Made by a program: the position numbers and the translations under genes
Shown here: in pieces, positions 1-10,380 of the stretch
Numbering within the stretch: position 1 is the stretch's first letter
Layout of the letters: each line of letters begins with the position of its first letter
DNA from: Kocuria palustris
GTDB lineage: Bacteria; Actinomycetota; Actinomycetes; Actinomycetales; Micrococcaceae
Reading direction: 5' to 3'
Length of the DNA: 64,000 bases
Assembly (NCBI RefSeq): GCF_016907795.1
Contig: NZ_JAFBCR010000001.1
Span: 2,833,961 to 2,897,960 of the forward strand
Notes under the pieces: generated by a model
What the model was told of the DNA's origin: nothing
The model's database searches: none
The model's input: only the letters and a program-made list of their open reading frames with translations

Positions 1-3000
1 TCCCAAGGCGAGCACCGGCGAGACCCGCGGCGTCCCCGCCTCTCCGCGCTTCCCGCAGATCGAGGAGCGGGTGCTCGAGTACTGGAAGCAGGACGGCACC
101 TTCCAGGCCAGCATCGACCAGCGCCCGGCCGGCGAGAACGGCTCCAACGAGTTCGTCTTCTACGACGGCCCCCCGTTCGCCAACGGCCTGCCGCACTACG
201 GCCACCTGCTCACCGGCTACGTCAAGGACCTCGTGGCCCGCTTCCAGACGCAGCAGGGCCGTCGCGTGGAGCGCCGCTTCGGCTGGGACACCCACGGCCT
301 GCCCGCGGAGCTCGAGGCCATGAAGCAGCTCGGCATGACGGACAAGGCCGAGATCGAGGCCATGGGCATCGACCGCTTCAACGACGCCTGCCGCACCTCC
401 GTGATGACGTACGCCTCCGAGTGGAAGGACTACGTCACCCGCCAGGCGCGCTGGGTCGACTTCGACAACGACTACAAGACTCTGAACCCCGACTACATGG
501 AGTCGGTCATCGGCGCCTTCAAGGCCCTGGACGACAAGGGTCTGGTCTACAAGGGCTACCGCGTCCTGCCGTACTGCTGGAAGGACGAGACCCCTCTGTC
601 CAACCACGAGCTGCGCATGGACGACGACGTCTACCAGGAGCGCACCGACCAGACGGTCACCGTGGCCTTCCGCCTGACCGGCGAGGTCCAGGACGAGACC
701 GCCGGCGACCTCGAGCTGGCCGCTCAGCTCGCCGGCGCCGAGGCCCTGGCCTGGACGACCACGCCCTGGACCCTGCCCACGAACCAGGCGCTCGCGGTCG
801 GCCCGCAGATCTCCTACGTCCTGGTGCCGGGGCGCGGCGAGCTCGAGGGCCGCCGCTTCCTGCTGGCCCAGGACCTGCTGGGCGCCCACGCCGAGGCACT
901 GGGCTTCGAGTCCGCCGAGGAGGCCGCGGCCGCCGTCGAGCGCACGCTGCAGGGCGCGCAGCTCAAGGGCCTGCGCTACGAGCCGCTGTGGGACTACCTG
1001 CGCGGCCTGCCGGGCACGGCCGTGGCGCTGGCCCCGGGGCAGTCGCTCGAGAACTCGTGGCAGATCATCGTGGCCGACTACGTCACCACGACCGACGGCA
1101 CGGGCATCGTCCACCAGGCCCCGGCCTACGGCGAGGACGACCAGATCGCGTGCGCCGCCCACGGCATCCCCGTGGTGCTCTCCGTCGACGAGTCCGGTGC
1201 CTTCTTCGGCTGGTTCGCCGACGGCTCCGTGCTGCCGGGCACCCCGCTGGGCCCGATCGCCGATCGCAACGTGTTCGACTCCGAGGTCTCGCGCACGATC
1301 ATCCGCGATCTGCGCGAGCGCGGGCTGCTGGTGAAGCAGCAGTCCTACGCGCACTCCTATCCGCACTGCTGGCGCTGCCGCAACCCCCTGATCTACCGCG
1401 CGGTGGACTCCTGGTTCGTGGAGGTCACGCGCTTCAAGCAGCGCATGGTCGAGCTCAACCAGGACATCAACTGGATCCCGGGCAATGTGAAGGACGGGCA
1501 GTTCGGCAAGTGGCTCGAGAACGCCCGGGACTGGTCGATCTCGCGCAACCGCTACTGGGGCTCGCCCATCCCGGTGTGGGAGTCGGATGATCCGGCCCAC
1601 CCGCGCCGCGACGTCTACGGCTCGCTGGCCGAGCTCGAGGCGGACTTCGGCCGTCTGCCGCGCAATGCCGAGGGCGAGGTGGACCTGCACCGGCCCTGGA
1701 TCGACGAGCTGACGCGCCCCAACCCGGATCACCCGGAGGCCACCATGCGCCGGGTGCCCGAGGTCCTCGACGTGTGGTTCGACTCCGGGTCGATGCCCTA
1801 TGCCCAGGTGCACTACCCGATGCAGAACCGGGAGTGGTTCGAGACCCACAACCCGGGCGACTTCATCGTCGAGTACATCGGGCAGACCCGCGGCTGGTTC
1901 TACACGCTGCACATCCTGGCCACGGCGCTGTTCGACCGCCCCGCCTTCCGCAATGTGATCTCCCACGGCATCGTGCTGGGCTCGGACGGGCAGAAGATGT
2001 CCAAGTCCCTGCGCAACTACCCGGATGTCTACGAGGTCCTGGACCGCGACGGCGCCGACGCCATGCGCTGGTTCCTGATGTCGAGTCCGATCCTGCGCGG
2101 TGGCAACCTGATCGTCACCGAGGAGGGCATCCGCGAGGCCGCCCGCCAGGTGCTGCTGCCGCTGTGGAGCACCTGGAACTTCTTCAGCCTCTACACGAAC
2201 GCCGCCGACGGCGGGGCCGGCTACGACGCCCAGCCCCGGTACAGCTCCGATCACGTGATGGACCGCTACGTCCTGGCCCGCACCGGCGCCGCCGTGCGGG
2301 AGGTCGAGCGCCACCTGCAGGCCTACGACGTCTGGGCCGCGGCCGAGGCGCTGCGCGCTCACATGGAGCTGGTGACCAACTGGTACGTGCGCCGCAGCCG
2401 CGATCGGTTCTTCGAGGAGGACCGCGAGGCCTTCGACGTCCTGTGGACCGTGCTCGAGACGACCGTGCGCATGGCGGCCCCGCTGCTGCCGCTGGTCAGC
2501 GAGGAGATCTGGCGCGGGCTGACCGGCGGGCGCTCCGTGCACCTGACGGACTGGCCCGACGCCGATCGGTTCCCCCGCTCCGCCGAGGACGAGCGCCTGG
2601 TCCAGCTCATGGAGACCACGCGTGCGGTGTGCTCGGCGGGCTCGTCGCTGCGCAAGGCGCACAGCCTGCGCGTGCGCCAGCCGCTGGCCGGCATGACAGT
2701 GGTCGTCCCGGACGGCCAGGCGCTGGCCGGCACGTTCGAGTCCATCGTGGCCGATGAGCTGAACCTCAAGTCGGTCGAGCTGCGCGACACCGCCAGCACG
2801 AGCCCCGCGGACTACGGCATCTCCCAGCAGCTCAAGGTCAACGCCCGCGCGGCGGGCCCGCGCCTGGGCAAGGGCGTGCAGGCCGTGATCAAGGCGGCCA
2901 AGGCGGGGGACTGGTCCACTGCCGAGGACGGCACCGTGACCGCCGGCGGCGTCGAGCTGGCCGAGGGCGAGTACGAGCTGCAGACCGTGGTGGGAGAGGA

Positions 3001-3337
3001 CGCGGCGGCCGAGACCGCCGTGACCGTCCTGCCCGGCGGCGGGTTCCTGGTGCTCGACACCGCCCTGACCCCGCAGCTGCAGGCCGAGGGCGTGGCCCGC
3101 GACATGGTCCGCGCCGTGCAGCAGGCCCGCAAGGACGCCGGGCTGCAGGTCTCCGACCGCATCCGCACCACGATCACGGACACCGCCGAGGTCGTCGCGG
3201 CCGTGCAGGACAACCGCGAGCTCGTCTCCGGGGAGACGCTGTCGGTCGAGCTCGAGCTGCTCGAGACCCCGGACCCGAAGCAGTCGGGCATCACGGTCGC
3301 CGTGGTGGCCTCGGCCGGATCGGAGGGCGCGCTGTGA
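1..3337 (+). CDS. ileS: Isoleucyl-tRNA synthetase, 5' truncated
   Basis: Cytoplasmic class I synthetase that charges tRNA-Ile. The reading frame is open from base 2, so the true start lies upstream of the window; the GTG at 71 is internal. Seen: the HIGH-type motif as HYGH inside [12 protein letters not shown] (codons 42-45 counted from base 71), the KMSKS motif at codon 642, the editing domain between them, and a C-terminal anticodon-binding region. The HYGH variant and the long C-terminus resemble the eukaryote-like type-2 IleRS found in many actinobacteria, which is typically tolerant to mupirocin (family knowledge). It overlaps folC by 4 bases, so the two are probably co-translated. Confidence 0.97.
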   Translation, partial: PKASTGETRGVPASPRFPQIEERVLEYWKQDGTFQASIDQRPAGENGSNEFVFYDGPPFANGLPHYGHLLTGYVKDLVARFQTQQGRRVERRFGWDTHGLPAELEAMKQLGMTDKAEIEAMGIDRFNDACRTSVMTYASEWKDYVTRQARWVDFDNDYKTLNPDYMESVIGAFKALDDKGLVYKGYRVLPYCWKDETPLSNHELRMDDDVYQERTDQTVTVAFRLTGEVQDETAGDLELAAQLAGAEALAWTTTPWTLPTNQALAVGPQISYVLVPGRGELEGRRFLLAQDLLGAHAEALGFESAEEAAAAVERTLQGAQLKGLRYEPLWDYLRGLPGTAVALAPGQSLENSWQIIVADYVTTTDGTGIVHQAPAYGEDDQIACAAHGIPVVLSVDESGAFFGWFADGSVLPGTPLGPIADRNVFDSEVSRTIIRDLRERGLLVKQQSYAHSYPHCWRCRNPLIYRAVDSWFVEVTRFKQRMVELNQDINWIPGNVKDGQFGKWLENARDWSISRNRYWGSPIPVWESDDPAHPRRDVYGSLAELEADFGRLPRNAEGEVDLHRPWIDELTRPNPDHPEATMRRVPEVLDVWFDSGSMPYAQVHYPMQNREWFETHNPGDFIVEYIGQTRGWFYTLHILATALFDRPAFRNVISHGIVLGSDGQKMSKSLRNYPDVYEVLDRDGADAMRWFLMSSPILRGGNLIVTEEGIREAARQVLLPLWSTWNFFSLYTNAADGGAGYDAQPRYSSDHVMDRYVLARTGAAVREVERHLQAYDVWAAAEALRAHMELVTNWYVRRSRDRFFEEDREAFDVLWTVLETTVRMAAPLLPLVSEEIWRGLTGGRSVHLTDWPDADRFPRSAEDERLVQLMETTRAVCSAGSSLRKAHSLRVRQPLAGMTVVVPDGQALAGTFESIVADELNLKSVELRDTASTSPADYGISQQLKVNARAAGPRLGKGVQAVIKAAKAGDWSTAEDGTVTAGGVELAEGEYELQTVVGEDAAAETAVTVLPGGGFLVLDTALTPQLQAEGVARDMVRAVQQARKDAGLQVSDRIRTTITDTAEVVAAVQDNRELVSGETLSVELELLETPDPKQSGITVAVVASAGSEGAL

Positions 3338-4797
3338 GCATCGATCCTCCCGAGAAGGACACCTCCGCCGCGCAGACCGCCGATCTGGGCGCCTCGGCGC
3401 TGAGCCAGGACGACTCGGTGTGGGCCTCGCCGTCGGTGGGCTCCGTCGAGGACGTGTACCGGCAGCTGCTGGCGCGGGCCCCGGAATCTGCCATGGAACC
3501 GCGGATGGAGGCGGTCGAGCAGGCCGTCGAGCTGCTGGGCGATCCGCACCGGGCCGCCCCGGTCATCCACATCACGGGCACGAACGGCAAGACCTCCACG
3601 GCGCGCATGATCGAGGCGCTGCTGCTGTCCCAGGATCTGCGGGTGGGCCGCTACACGTCGCCGCACCTGGAGTCGGTGACCGAGCGCATCTGCCTGGACG
3701 GCTCCCCGGTGACCGAGGAGACCTTCGTGCGGGTCTTCGCCGAGATCGCCCCGCTGATCTCGGTCGTGGACTCCGGCCTGGAGGCCGAGGGCAAGCAGAG
3801 GCTGACGTACTTCGAGCTGCTGACCGTGCTGGGCTTCGCGATCTTCGCCGACGCCCCCGTGGACATCGTCGTGCTCGAGGTGGGGCTGGGCGGGCAGTGG
3901 GATGCCACCAACGTGGCCGATGCCGCCGTCTCGGTCATCACGCCGATCGACCTGGATCACACCGAGCTGCTGGGCGACACGGTGGAGGACATCGCCCACG
4001 AGAAGGCCGGGATCCTCAAGCCCGAGGGCTTCCTGATCTCGGCGGCCCAGGTCCCGGAGGTCGCCGACATCCTGCTCGAGCGCGCGCAGGAGCTCGGGAT
4101 CCCGTTCCGCTTCGAGGGCGTCGAGTTCGGCGTCACCGAGCGCACCCCGGGCGTCGGCGGGCAGCAGCTGTCCATCCGCGGCTTGGCCGCCGAGTACGAG
4201 GAGCTGCTGCTGCCGCTGCTCGGCGCGCATCAGGCGCAGAACGCCTCGGTGGCCGTCGCCGCCGTCGAGGCCTTCGTGGGCGGCGGGGAGCGCGCCCTGG
4301 ATCTCGAGGTCGTGCGCGACGCCTTCGCCGCCGTGACCTCGCCCGGGCGGCTCGAGCTGATGCAGCCGTCGCCGCCGGTGATCCTGGACGCCGCCCACAA
4401 CCCGCACGGGGTCCGGGCCAGCGCCGAGGGGCTCGTGGAGGCCTTCCACCCCGAGCGGCTCTACGCCGTGGTGGGGGTGCTCGCCGAGAAGGACGTCGAC
4501 GGCGTCCTGCGGGCCCTGCACGACGGCTACGACCACGCCCGAACCCAGTGGTGGTTCACCCGCTCGTCCTCGCCGCGGGCCGTGGATCCCGAGCAGCTCG
4601 CGGAGGCCGCGATCGCCCTGGGCTTCGACGAGGCCGCCGTGCGCATCTCGTCGAGCATCGGCGAGGCCATCGAGGAGGCCCTGTCGGCCGCACGCTCGGA
4701 ATCGGCCTCGGATTCCGAGGGCAAGGGCGAGTCGGCCGTGCTGGTCACCGGCTCCATCACCGTCGTGGGCGAGGCCCGCGAGATCCTGGGGAGGTGA
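3334..4797 (+). CDS. folC: Bifunctional folylpolyglutamate/dihydrofolate synthase
   Basis: Mur-ligase-family enzyme (487 aa) that adds glutamate to dihydropteroate and folates using ATP. The P-loop [10 protein letters not shown] lies near residue 75, followed by the family's [13 protein letters not shown] segment, the DHTELLGDT region and a C-terminal domain with the DAAHNPHG motif. The N-terminal ~45 residues before the core are longer than in most homologues. The GTG start overlaps the ileS stop (GTGA), and its own stop overlaps the next GTG, giving a tight ileS-folC-DUF4233 unit. Confidence 0.95.
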   Translation: MSIDPPEKDTSAAQTADLGASALSQDDSVWASPSVGSVEDVYRQLLARAPESAMEPRMEAVEQAVELLGDPHRAAPVIHITGTNGKTSTARMIEALLLSQDLRVGRYTSPHLESVTERICLDGSPVTEETFVRVFAEIAPLISVVDSGLEAEGKQRLTYFELLTVLGFAIFADAPVDIVVLEVGLGGQWDATNVADAAVSVITPIDLDHTELLGDTVEDIAHEKAGILKPEGFLISAAQVPEVADILLERAQELGIPFRFEGVEFGVTERTPGVGGQQLSIRGLAAEYEELLLPLLGAHQAQNASVAVAAVEAFVGGGERALDLEVVRDAFAAVTSPGRLELMQPSPPVILDAAHNPHGVRASAEGLVEAFHPERLYAVVGVLAEKDVDGVLRALHDGYDHARTQWWFTRSSSPRAVDPEQLAEAAIALGFDEAAVRISSSIGEAIEEALSAARSESASDSEGKGESAVLVTGSITVVGEAREILGR

Positions 4798-5252
4798 GAG
4801 CCGTGGCGCAGAAGCAGCGCAGGCTCAGCCGCAAGCAGCAGCAGTGGCGCCCGGGGCAGCGCAAGAAGCCGTCCTCGGTCATGGTCATGTTCGGGGCCAC
4901 CACGCTGCTCATGGAGGCCTTCGTGGTGTTCTTCGGCGGACTGGCGGCCTTCGGGATCTGGGGCGCTGGACACCCCGGACGCGTGCCCGTGCTGATCGGG
5001 GCCGCCGTGCTGGGGATCGTCTTCGTGGTCGGCTCCGGCACCGTGAGCCGTCCGTGGGGCCCGGCCTTCGGCTGGATCCTGCAGCTCGTGATGCTGGCCA
5101 CCGGATTCGTGTTCCCGCCTATGTTCCTGGTGGGCGTGCTGTTCGTGCTGTGCTGGTGGTACTCGCTGCGCACCGGCCGGCGCCTGGACCGCGAGAAGCG
5201 GCAGCGCTACGAGGCCGAGCTCGAGTGGGATCGGCGCCACGGGCTGGGCTGA
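4794..5252 (+). CDS. DUF4233-type small membrane protein
   Basis: A 152-aa protein with a basic N-terminus (QKQRRLSRKQQQW) followed by four hydrophobic segments and a charged C-terminal tail. In actinobacteria a DUF4233 protein of this size and topology normally sits directly after folC; its function is not known. The start is either the GTG at 4794, overlapping the folC stop, or the GTG at 4803. I chose 4794 because every junction in this unit is overlapping. In related genomes ndk comes next; here the polysaccharide locus intervenes. Confidence 0.85.
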   Translation: MRAVAQKQRRLSRKQQQWRPGQRKKPSSVMVMFGATTLLMEAFVVFFGGLAAFGIWGAGHPGRVPVLIGAAVLGIVFVVGSGTVSRPWGPAFGWILQLVMLATGFVFPPMFLVGVLFVLCWWYSLRTGRRLDREKRQRYEAELEWDRRHGLG

Positions 5253-5265
5253 CAGGCTCCGCAGC

Positions 5266-5312
5266 GACGGCGAGGGCGGCGACCGCATCACGCGGTCGCC
5301 GCCCTCGCCGTC
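5266..5312. terminator. Strong bidirectional hairpin terminator
   Basis: A perfect 21-bp inverted repeat (5266-5286 and 5292-5312) with a 5-nt loop lies between the converging DUF4233 and sugar-transferase genes. There is no long U-tract, as is common for actinobacterial terminators. It marks the boundary between the housekeeping unit and the polysaccharide locus. Confidence 0.8.
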
Positions 5313-5336
5313 TCGTCCGGGGAGCGGGATTGGACG

Positions 5337-6932
5337 TCAGTACGCGCCGCGCGCCGTGACCACGGCACGGACCGTCTTCACGAGGATCAGCAGGTCCTGG
5401 ACCATCGACCACTGCTCGACGTACAGCAGGTCCAGGCGCACCGAGTCCTCCCAGGAGAGGTTGGAGCGGCCGGAGACCTGCCACAGCCCGGTCAGTCCGG
5501 GGCGCACCAGCAGACGGCCCCGGGTGGGGGTGTCGTAGGCGGCGACCTCGCGCGGCAGCGGAGGGCGCGGGCCCACCAGGGACATCTCGCCGCGCAGGAT
5601 GTTGAGCAGCTGGGGCAGCTCGTCCAGGCTCGTGCGCCGCAGGAAGGCCCCGACGCGCGTCATGCGCGGGTCGTGCTCGAGCTTGAACAGACCCTCGCGG
5701 CCGAGCTGCTCGCGCAGCATGAGCTCCCCCAGGCGCTCCTCGGCGTCGACCACCATGGTGCGCAGCTTGAGGATCTGGAAGGAGCGGCCGTCGCGGCCCA
5801 CGCGCTCCTGGCGGAACAGGGCCGGGCCGGGGCTGTCCAGGCGGATCAGCAAGCACAGCACGAGCAGCAGGGGAGCCACCAGGATCAGGCCGATCGCCGA
5901 GACCACGACATCGAAGATCCGCTTGGCGGCCACCCGCCAGCCGCTGTTCTCCGGAGCCGGGATCTGGATCATCGGCATGCCCGCCAGGGGCTGGTGCACC
6001 GTGTGCGGGGAGGTGATCCCCAGCAGCGAGGGCGCCATGACCAGGGTGATCCCGGCCTGGTGCAGGCCCCAGGTCAGCTCGCGCAGGGTCTGGCTGGGCA
6101 GCGGATCCGCCCCGGCCAGGGCCACGGCCTCGGCGTCGGTGGCGCGGGCCATGCGGATGATGCCCGGCACGTCCTGCCGACCGCGCAGGGCGGGCAGGTC
6201 ATCGTCCCGGGGCGCAGCGCCGTCCGGGATGACCAGCCCGACCGGGCGGTAGCCGGCCGAATGGGTCCTGCGCATGGTCTGCCCGACCACGTGGGTCGCC
6301 TCGGCTGAGCCGACCAGCAGGACGCGTCGAAGCCCATGGCCCTGGGCGCGAGCCGCGTCCAGCCGGCGGCGCACGAACCGGCGCCCGAGCAGGAGCAGCA
6401 GCACACCCAGGGGGAACAGCGCGATCACGTAGCCGCGGGCCAGCTGCAGGAAGGCCAGGTAGCTGAGCGTGGTGACCAGGAGGTAGACCGCCACCGAGCC
6501 GTTGACGACAGCGCGGTACTCCTCCGACCCGGTGCCCAGCAGACGGATGCTGCGGGAGTCGGCCAGACCCAGGACGGCCCACCAGAGGCCCACGATGATC
6601 AGCGAGATCGCCGCGTAGGAATGGCCGTCGGGGCTGCTGGCGCCGGGCTGCGGGCCGAAGCGCAGCAGATGGCTCAGCACAGCGGCCGCAGACAGCGCGA
6701 GAAGATCCATGAGCCGCACGGCGCCCACGAGTCGGCTGTGCCAGGGCAGTCCGGGGGAGCCCTCAGCACCGCGGGGGTCGAAAGGACCCTGCGGTGTCGC
6801 GGCAGCGACGCTGTGGTCTGCGGAAGACTGCTTCAATGGAGGAACCTGCGGATCGCGTGGGGGGAATCGCGAGGGGACGGCGGGGGTGCGTCCGGAGCCG
6901 GTGGTGGGGGGCCGGCGTCCATGCGAATGCAT
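5337..6932 (-). CDS. Polyprenyl-phosphate glycosyl-1-phosphate transferase (WbaP/CpsE-like)
   Basis: Membrane enzyme (531 aa) expected to load the first sugar-1-phosphate onto undecaprenyl phosphate and so start the polysaccharide repeat unit. The layout is typical: a Pro-rich N-terminus (1-65), about four transmembrane helices (70-190), a nucleotide-binding-like domain (200-300), a further helix near 340, and the catalytic bacterial sugar transferase domain (335-531) with LKLRTM, LDELPQLLNILRGEMSLVGPRP and RPGLTGLWQVSGRS. The start is uncertain: the ATG at 6932 has no clear Shine-Dalgarno, and later in-frame starts would only shorten the disordered N-terminus. The gene diverges from the phosphatase gene at 7050. 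Confidence 0.92.
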   Translation of the reverse strand: MHSHGRRPPTTGSGRTPAVPSRFPPRDPQVPPLKQSSADHSVAAATPQGPFDPRGAEGSPGLPWHSRLVGAVRLMDLLALSAAAVLSHLLRFGPQPGASSPDGHSYAAISLIIVGLWWAVLGLADSRSIRLLGTGSEEYRAVVNGSVAVYLLVTTLSYLAFLQLARGYVIALFPLGVLLLLLGRRFVRRRLDAARAQGHGLRRVLLVGSAEATHVVGQTMRRTHSAGYRPVGLVIPDGAAPRDDDLPALRGRQDVPGIIRMARATDAEAVALAGADPLPSQTLRELTWGLHQAGITLVMAPSLLGITSPHTVHQPLAGMPMIQIPAPENSGWRVAAKRIFDVVVSAIGLILVAPLLLVLCLLIRLDSPGPALFRQERVGRDGRSFQILKLRTMVVDAEERLGELMLREQLGREGLFKLEHDPRMTRVGAFLRRTSLDELPQLLNILRGEMSLVGPRPPLPREVAAYDTPTRGRLLVRPGLTGLWQVSGRSNLSWEDSVRLDLLYVEQWSMVQDLLILVKTVRAVVTARGAY

Positions 6933-7049
6933 TCAGCCTACGGCGGTTGCCCCCATGCGTCGCCTCATCAGGCAAGATAGTGGATCGCTCTTCAGGGGGC
7001 AAAGCCTGTCCGAGGGCTGATCGCATGCAGCGAAGCGGGAGGGAGCCGG

Positions 7050-7667
7050 ATGATCCGCGTGCTGGCAGTGTGCACGGGCAACGTGTGCCGTTCGCCATAT
7101 CTGCAGGTCGTGCTGGGCTCAGCCCTCGAGCAGGCGGCCCCCGGCGGGTTCGAGGTGACCAGCACCGGCACCGGGGCGCTTGCGGGGGCACCGGCGGATC
7201 CCGGCACCCGGGTCGAGCTCGAACGGCGCGGACTCAGCGCCCATGGCATTCGGGCCCGTCAGATGGCGGCGGCCGAGCTGGAGGCCTCCGATCTGGTCCT
7301 GACCGCCGAGCGCTCCCATGTGGAGCAGGTGCTCGAGCTCTCGCCGCGCATGCTCAAGCGGACGTTCACCCTGCCGGAGTTCGCGGCCCTGCTCGAGCAG
7401 CTGTCGGCCTCCGGCCCCGTCGAGTCCCTGCGTCCCGGGGCGGCCCCGCGCCGCACCGAGCAGCGCTGGCGTCGGCTCCCCGAGGTGCTCTCGGCGCGGC
7501 GCGCCCGGCTCGGCGAGCCTGCCCCGGAGATCGCGGATCCGTACCGTCGCGGGCAGGAGGCATTCCGCTCGATGGCCGCCGAGATCGACGACTCCGTCCG
7601 GCGCATCGTCGGCTGGGAGCGCTCCATGCGTGCGGAGCCTGGTGGGGGCGGGTTCACGCAGCCGTGA
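7050..7667 (+). CDS. Low-molecular-weight protein-tyrosine phosphatase (Wzb/CpsB-like)
   Basis: Predicted to dephosphorylate the tyrosine kinase encoded at 8860-10380, the usual partner in capsule control. The N-terminal P-loop VCTGNVCRSP carries the CX5R signature (Cys8 nucleophile, Arg14), and the general acid is in the DPY loop (IADPYRRGQEAF) near the C-terminus. At 205 aa it is longer than the usual ~150 aa because of an insert between the core and the DP loop. A GGGAGGGAG ribosome site precedes the ATG. It is transcribed alone, divergently from the initiating transferase and convergently with the HprK-like gene. Confidence 0.92.
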   Translation: MIRVLAVCTGNVCRSPYLQVVLGSALEQAAPGGFEVTSTGTGALAGAPADPGTRVELERRGLSAHGIRARQMAAAELEASDLVLTAERSHVEQVLELSPRMLKRTFTLPEFAALLEQLSASGPVESLRPGAAPRRTEQRWRRLPEVLSARRARLGEPAPEIADPYRRGQEAFRSMAAEIDDSVRRIVGWERSMRAEPGGGGFTQP

Positions 7668-7676
7668 GGGAGCGGG

Positions 7677-8858
7677 TCAGCTCGAGAGCTGGGAGTCCCC
7701 CGAGCTCTCGAGCGCGCCGAGCTCGAGGAGGTCCTCGATCGCCCGGTGCACGAGCATCTCGGCGTCCTGCGGGGCCCCGGGGAGTCCGAGCAGCTCGGCC
7801 ACGAGCTCGTCCCTGCTGCGCCAGCCGAGGCAGTCGAACCACAGCTGCGGTCCGAGGCCGACCAGGCAGTGGAAGTGCTCATCGCGCAGCAGCAGGAGCG
7901 TGGGCGACAGCGGGTCCGTGAGCATCACGGCGTCGTCCACGGGGACGCTGCGCAGCATGCCCGGTTCTGGGGGCGCAGCGTCCTCGAATCGCAGCTGCTC
8001 GTGGGGCACGGGCTCCCAGGGGGCTCGTGCCGGCTCCGCGGCCTCGCCCACCGCCTCCTCGCCCCCCAGCAGGCGCTCGGCGAGCCCGAGCAGCTCATGC
8101 TGCTCGGAGTACTCCAGGGCCCAGGCGCCGCCCAGGCGCTCGAGGGTGCGGATCAGCAGGACGAGACCCCGGTCCATCTGCGACAGCGACGAGGTCTGGG
8201 GCACCAGGTGCTCGAGCGCCTCGAGCAGGGGCATCCTGCGCAGCCGGGGAGCGGAGCCGTCCGGCTCGCGTCGGCGCAGCAGCACGCCCAGGATGTGAAG
8301 CCTCGAGGGCACGGGCTCGAGCAGGCCGAGCTCATCCGGGCCGACCTGGTCCTTGGGGCGGCGGCCGTGCGGGCGCAGCACGGACAGCGGCTTGGGGAAC
8401 GGGGAGATGCTCAGGGTGCTCGGCTCGATCACCGAGGTCTCATCGCTCAGGTAGCCGAAGCTGCGCCCGAGGGTCCCGGTCGCAGTGGTCTTGCCGGTGC
8501 CGCTGGGGGCGGCCAGCACCAGGGCCCGGCCGGAGCGGTCGGAGACGGCGGCCGCGTGGAGCATCAGCGACGTGCCCCGGCCGGCGTCGATGACGAGCCG
8601 GGCCGCCAGCTGGGAGAGCTCCTCGTGGAACGCGCTCCACAGCAGGCTCGAGGTCTCATCCTGCGTCGTGGGGCAGCTCAGGACCGGCTCGTGCCGCTGC
8701 GCATCTGCCGGGAGCTCGCGGAACCGGCTCCAGGCTCGCCGGAGCTGTGCCAGCTGCCGGCTTCCGAGGCCGTCGACGCGCAGCGCGGCCCCGTCGCCCA
8801 GATCGAGCGCGATCCGGTGCCCGGATCCCGACGAGCCTGCTCCGGGGACCCGCTGCAT
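7677..8858 (-). CDS. HprK-like kinase fused to a C-terminal PqqD-like domain
   Basis: A 393-aa protein not assignable to a named gene. The central part resembles the HPr kinase/phosphorylase fold: P-loop LAAPSGTGKTTAT at 115-127, then GYLSDETSVI (D139, E140) in the place of the HprK acidic motif. Residues ~302-384 (from MLRSVPVDDAVMLTDPL to IEDLLELGALE) match the pattern of PqqD-like peptide-binding domains: strands, a W/F-x-x-L segment, then DELVAELLGL and a helical EDLLELGAL end. HprK-like kinases and PqqD proteins co-occur in some lasso-peptide and exopolysaccharide loci (family knowledge). Its ATG follows the tyrosine-kinase stop by one base (TGAGATG), so the two are translationally coupled. 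The substrate is unknown. Confidence 0.75.
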   Translation of the reverse strand: MQRVPGAGSSGSGHRIALDLGDGAALRVDGLGSRQLAQLRRAWSRFRELPADAQRHEPVLSCPTTQDETSSLLWSAFHEELSQLAARLVIDAGRGTSLMLHAAAVSDRSGRALVLAAPSGTGKTTATGTLGRSFGYLSDETSVIEPSTLSISPFPKPLSVLRPHGRRPKDQVGPDELGLLEPVPSRLHILGVLLRRREPDGSAPRLRRMPLLEALEHLVPQTSSLSQMDRGLVLLIRTLERLGGAWALEYSEQHELLGLAERLLGGEEAVGEAAEPARAPWEPVPHEQLRFEDAAPPEPGMLRSVPVDDAVMLTDPLSPTLLLLRDEHFHCLVGLGPQLWFDCLGWRSRDELVAELLGLPGAPQDAEMLVHRAIEDLLELGALESSGDSQLSS

Positions 8859-8859
8859 C

Positions 8860-10380
8860 TCAGGCCTGATCCGCGGCCGGGGTCTCGGTCTGGTTGTAGT
8901 AGTACGCGTTCGAGTAGTGGCCGTAGTCCTTGGCAGCCGCTCCCTTGCGCGGTGCGCGGTTCACGACGGCGCCCAGCAGGGGAGCACTCAGGCTGCGCAG
9001 CCGCTCGACGGCCTTCTGGAGGTCGTCGAGGTTCGTGCGCCCGGCCTGGGCCACGAGGATCACGCCGTCGGAGCTGCGGGCGAGCACGGCGGCATCGGTC
9101 ACGGGCAGGACGGGCGGGGTGTCCAGCAGCACGATGTGATCGCGGCTGAGCTCCTGGATCAGCTGGCGCATGGTGTCCGAGCCCAGCAGCTCGGAGGGGT
9201 TCGGGGGAGTGCGCCCGGCCGTGAGCACGAAGAGGTTCTCGCTGTCCGGGCCGGGCTGCAGGACCTCGTCGAGGGTGGCCGCCCCGCGCAGGACGTCGGT
9301 GAGCCCCGCTCCGCCGGGAACGCCGAAGAAGTGGTGCTGGACCGGGCGGCGCAGATCGGCGTCGATCACGATCGTGGACTCGCCGGCGGCGGCCAGCGCG
9401 GCTGCCAGGTTGGCGGTCACGGCGGACTTGCCCTCGCCGGAGATCGACGACGACACCACGATCGAGCGCGGCGGGTTGTCCACATTGGAGAAGGCCAGGT
9501 TGGTGCGCAGCATCCGCAGGGCCTCGGCCGTGGCCCAGCCGCGGGCGTCCTTGCGGGAGGTGCTCAGCGGGATGAGCTGGCGGCTGCTGCTCAGGCGGGA
9601 GTCCACGGGGACGGCGCCCAGCAGCGGCAGGCCGGTGCGCTTCTCGACGCCTTCGGAGGAGCGGATCTTGCGGTCGAAGGCGTGGCGCAGGAACAGGTAG
9701 AGCAGCGAGATCACGATGCCGGCGGCCAAGCCGATCAGGAGGTTCTTCTTCAGATCGGGAGACGACGGCGCCGACGGCGGGGTCGCGCTGGACAGCGGAA
9801 CGATCTGGACCAGGTTGCCGTCCACGATCGCCTGCTGGACCGCGAGCTCCTGATCCGTCAGCTCCTCGGCGTCCTCACCGGTGGGCACCTCCTGGCCCTG
9901 GGCCATGGCCGCCTCGATGGACCCCGCGTGCTCGGACAGCGCCTCGGCGTAGGTGTCGGCGACGACCACGGCGTCCTCGGGGGTGCTCGCCCGTCCGGTC
10001 ACGTTGATCTCGGTCGTGCCCGGGGGGACGTCGGCGGAGACGCCGGCCACCTCGATGCCGCCCAGATCCTCCTGGGCGAGCTTCGCCACCTCCGGAGAGC
10101 CCACGGCTGCTCCGTAGGTCGCGGCCTTGGAGCCGGCGAGGCTCTGTGCGGCCTCGTAGTTGGCCAGGCTGGTCGCTCCGCCGGCGATGACCATGGCCTT
10201 CGAGGTGGCCGAATAGGTCTTGGGCATCAGCGCTGTGACGATGCCTGCGATCACGAGGCACGCGAGGATGATGCCGAGGATCACCTTCCAGTTCCGGATG
10301 AGGGTCCCCAGGCCTGCGCGCAGCTGATCCGCGATGGAGGGGGTGGCGTCCAGGTCTGGTGCGATGAGCGGCTGTGTCAC
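8860..10380 (-). CDS. Polysaccharide co-polymerase/tyrosine autokinase (Wzc/CapAB type)
   Basis: A 506-aa inner-membrane regulator of chain length and export. It has a Wzz-like module flanked by two membrane helices (about 33-52 and 213-232) and a cytoplasmic BY-kinase domain: Walker A SISGEGKSAV (312-321), Walker A' VIDADLRRP (338-346) and Walker B HIVLLDTPP (415-423). It ends with a tyrosine cluster (DYGHYSNAYYYNQ, 485-497) as expected for autophosphorylation. The periplasmic part is short compared with Wzc. It is the first gene of a two-gene minus-strand operon with the HprK/PqqD fusion and is presumably reversed by the phosphatase at 7050. Confidence 0.95.
   Translation of the reverse strand: MTQPLIAPDLDATPSIADQLRAGLGTLIRNWKVILGIILACLVIAGIVTALMPKTYSATSKAMVIAGGATSLANYEAAQSLAGSKAATYGAAVGSPEVAKLAQEDLGGIEVAGVSADVPPGTTEINVTGRASTPEDAVVVADTYAEALSEHAGSIEAAMAQGQEVPTGEDAEELTDQELAVQQAIVDGNLVQIVPLSSATPPSAPSSPDLKKNLLIGLAAGIVISLLYLFLRHAFDRKIRSSEGVEKRTGLPLLGAVPVDSRLSSSRQLIPLSTSRKDARGWATAEALRMLRTNLAFSNVDNPPRSIVVSSSISGEGKSAVTANLAAALAAAGESTIVIDADLRRPVQHHFFGVPGGAGLTDVLRGAATLDEVLQPGPDSENLFVLTAGRTPPNPSELLGSDTMRQLIQELSRDHIVLLDTPPVLPVTDAAVLARSSDGVILVAQAGRTNLDDLQKAVERLRSLSAPLLGAVVNRAPRKGAAAKDYGHYSNAYYYNQTETPAADQA

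Noticed and set aside
71..3337. GTG at 71 as the ileS start
   Set aside because: The frame is open and IleRS-like upstream ([15 protein letters not shown] from the window edge), so the start is outside the window.
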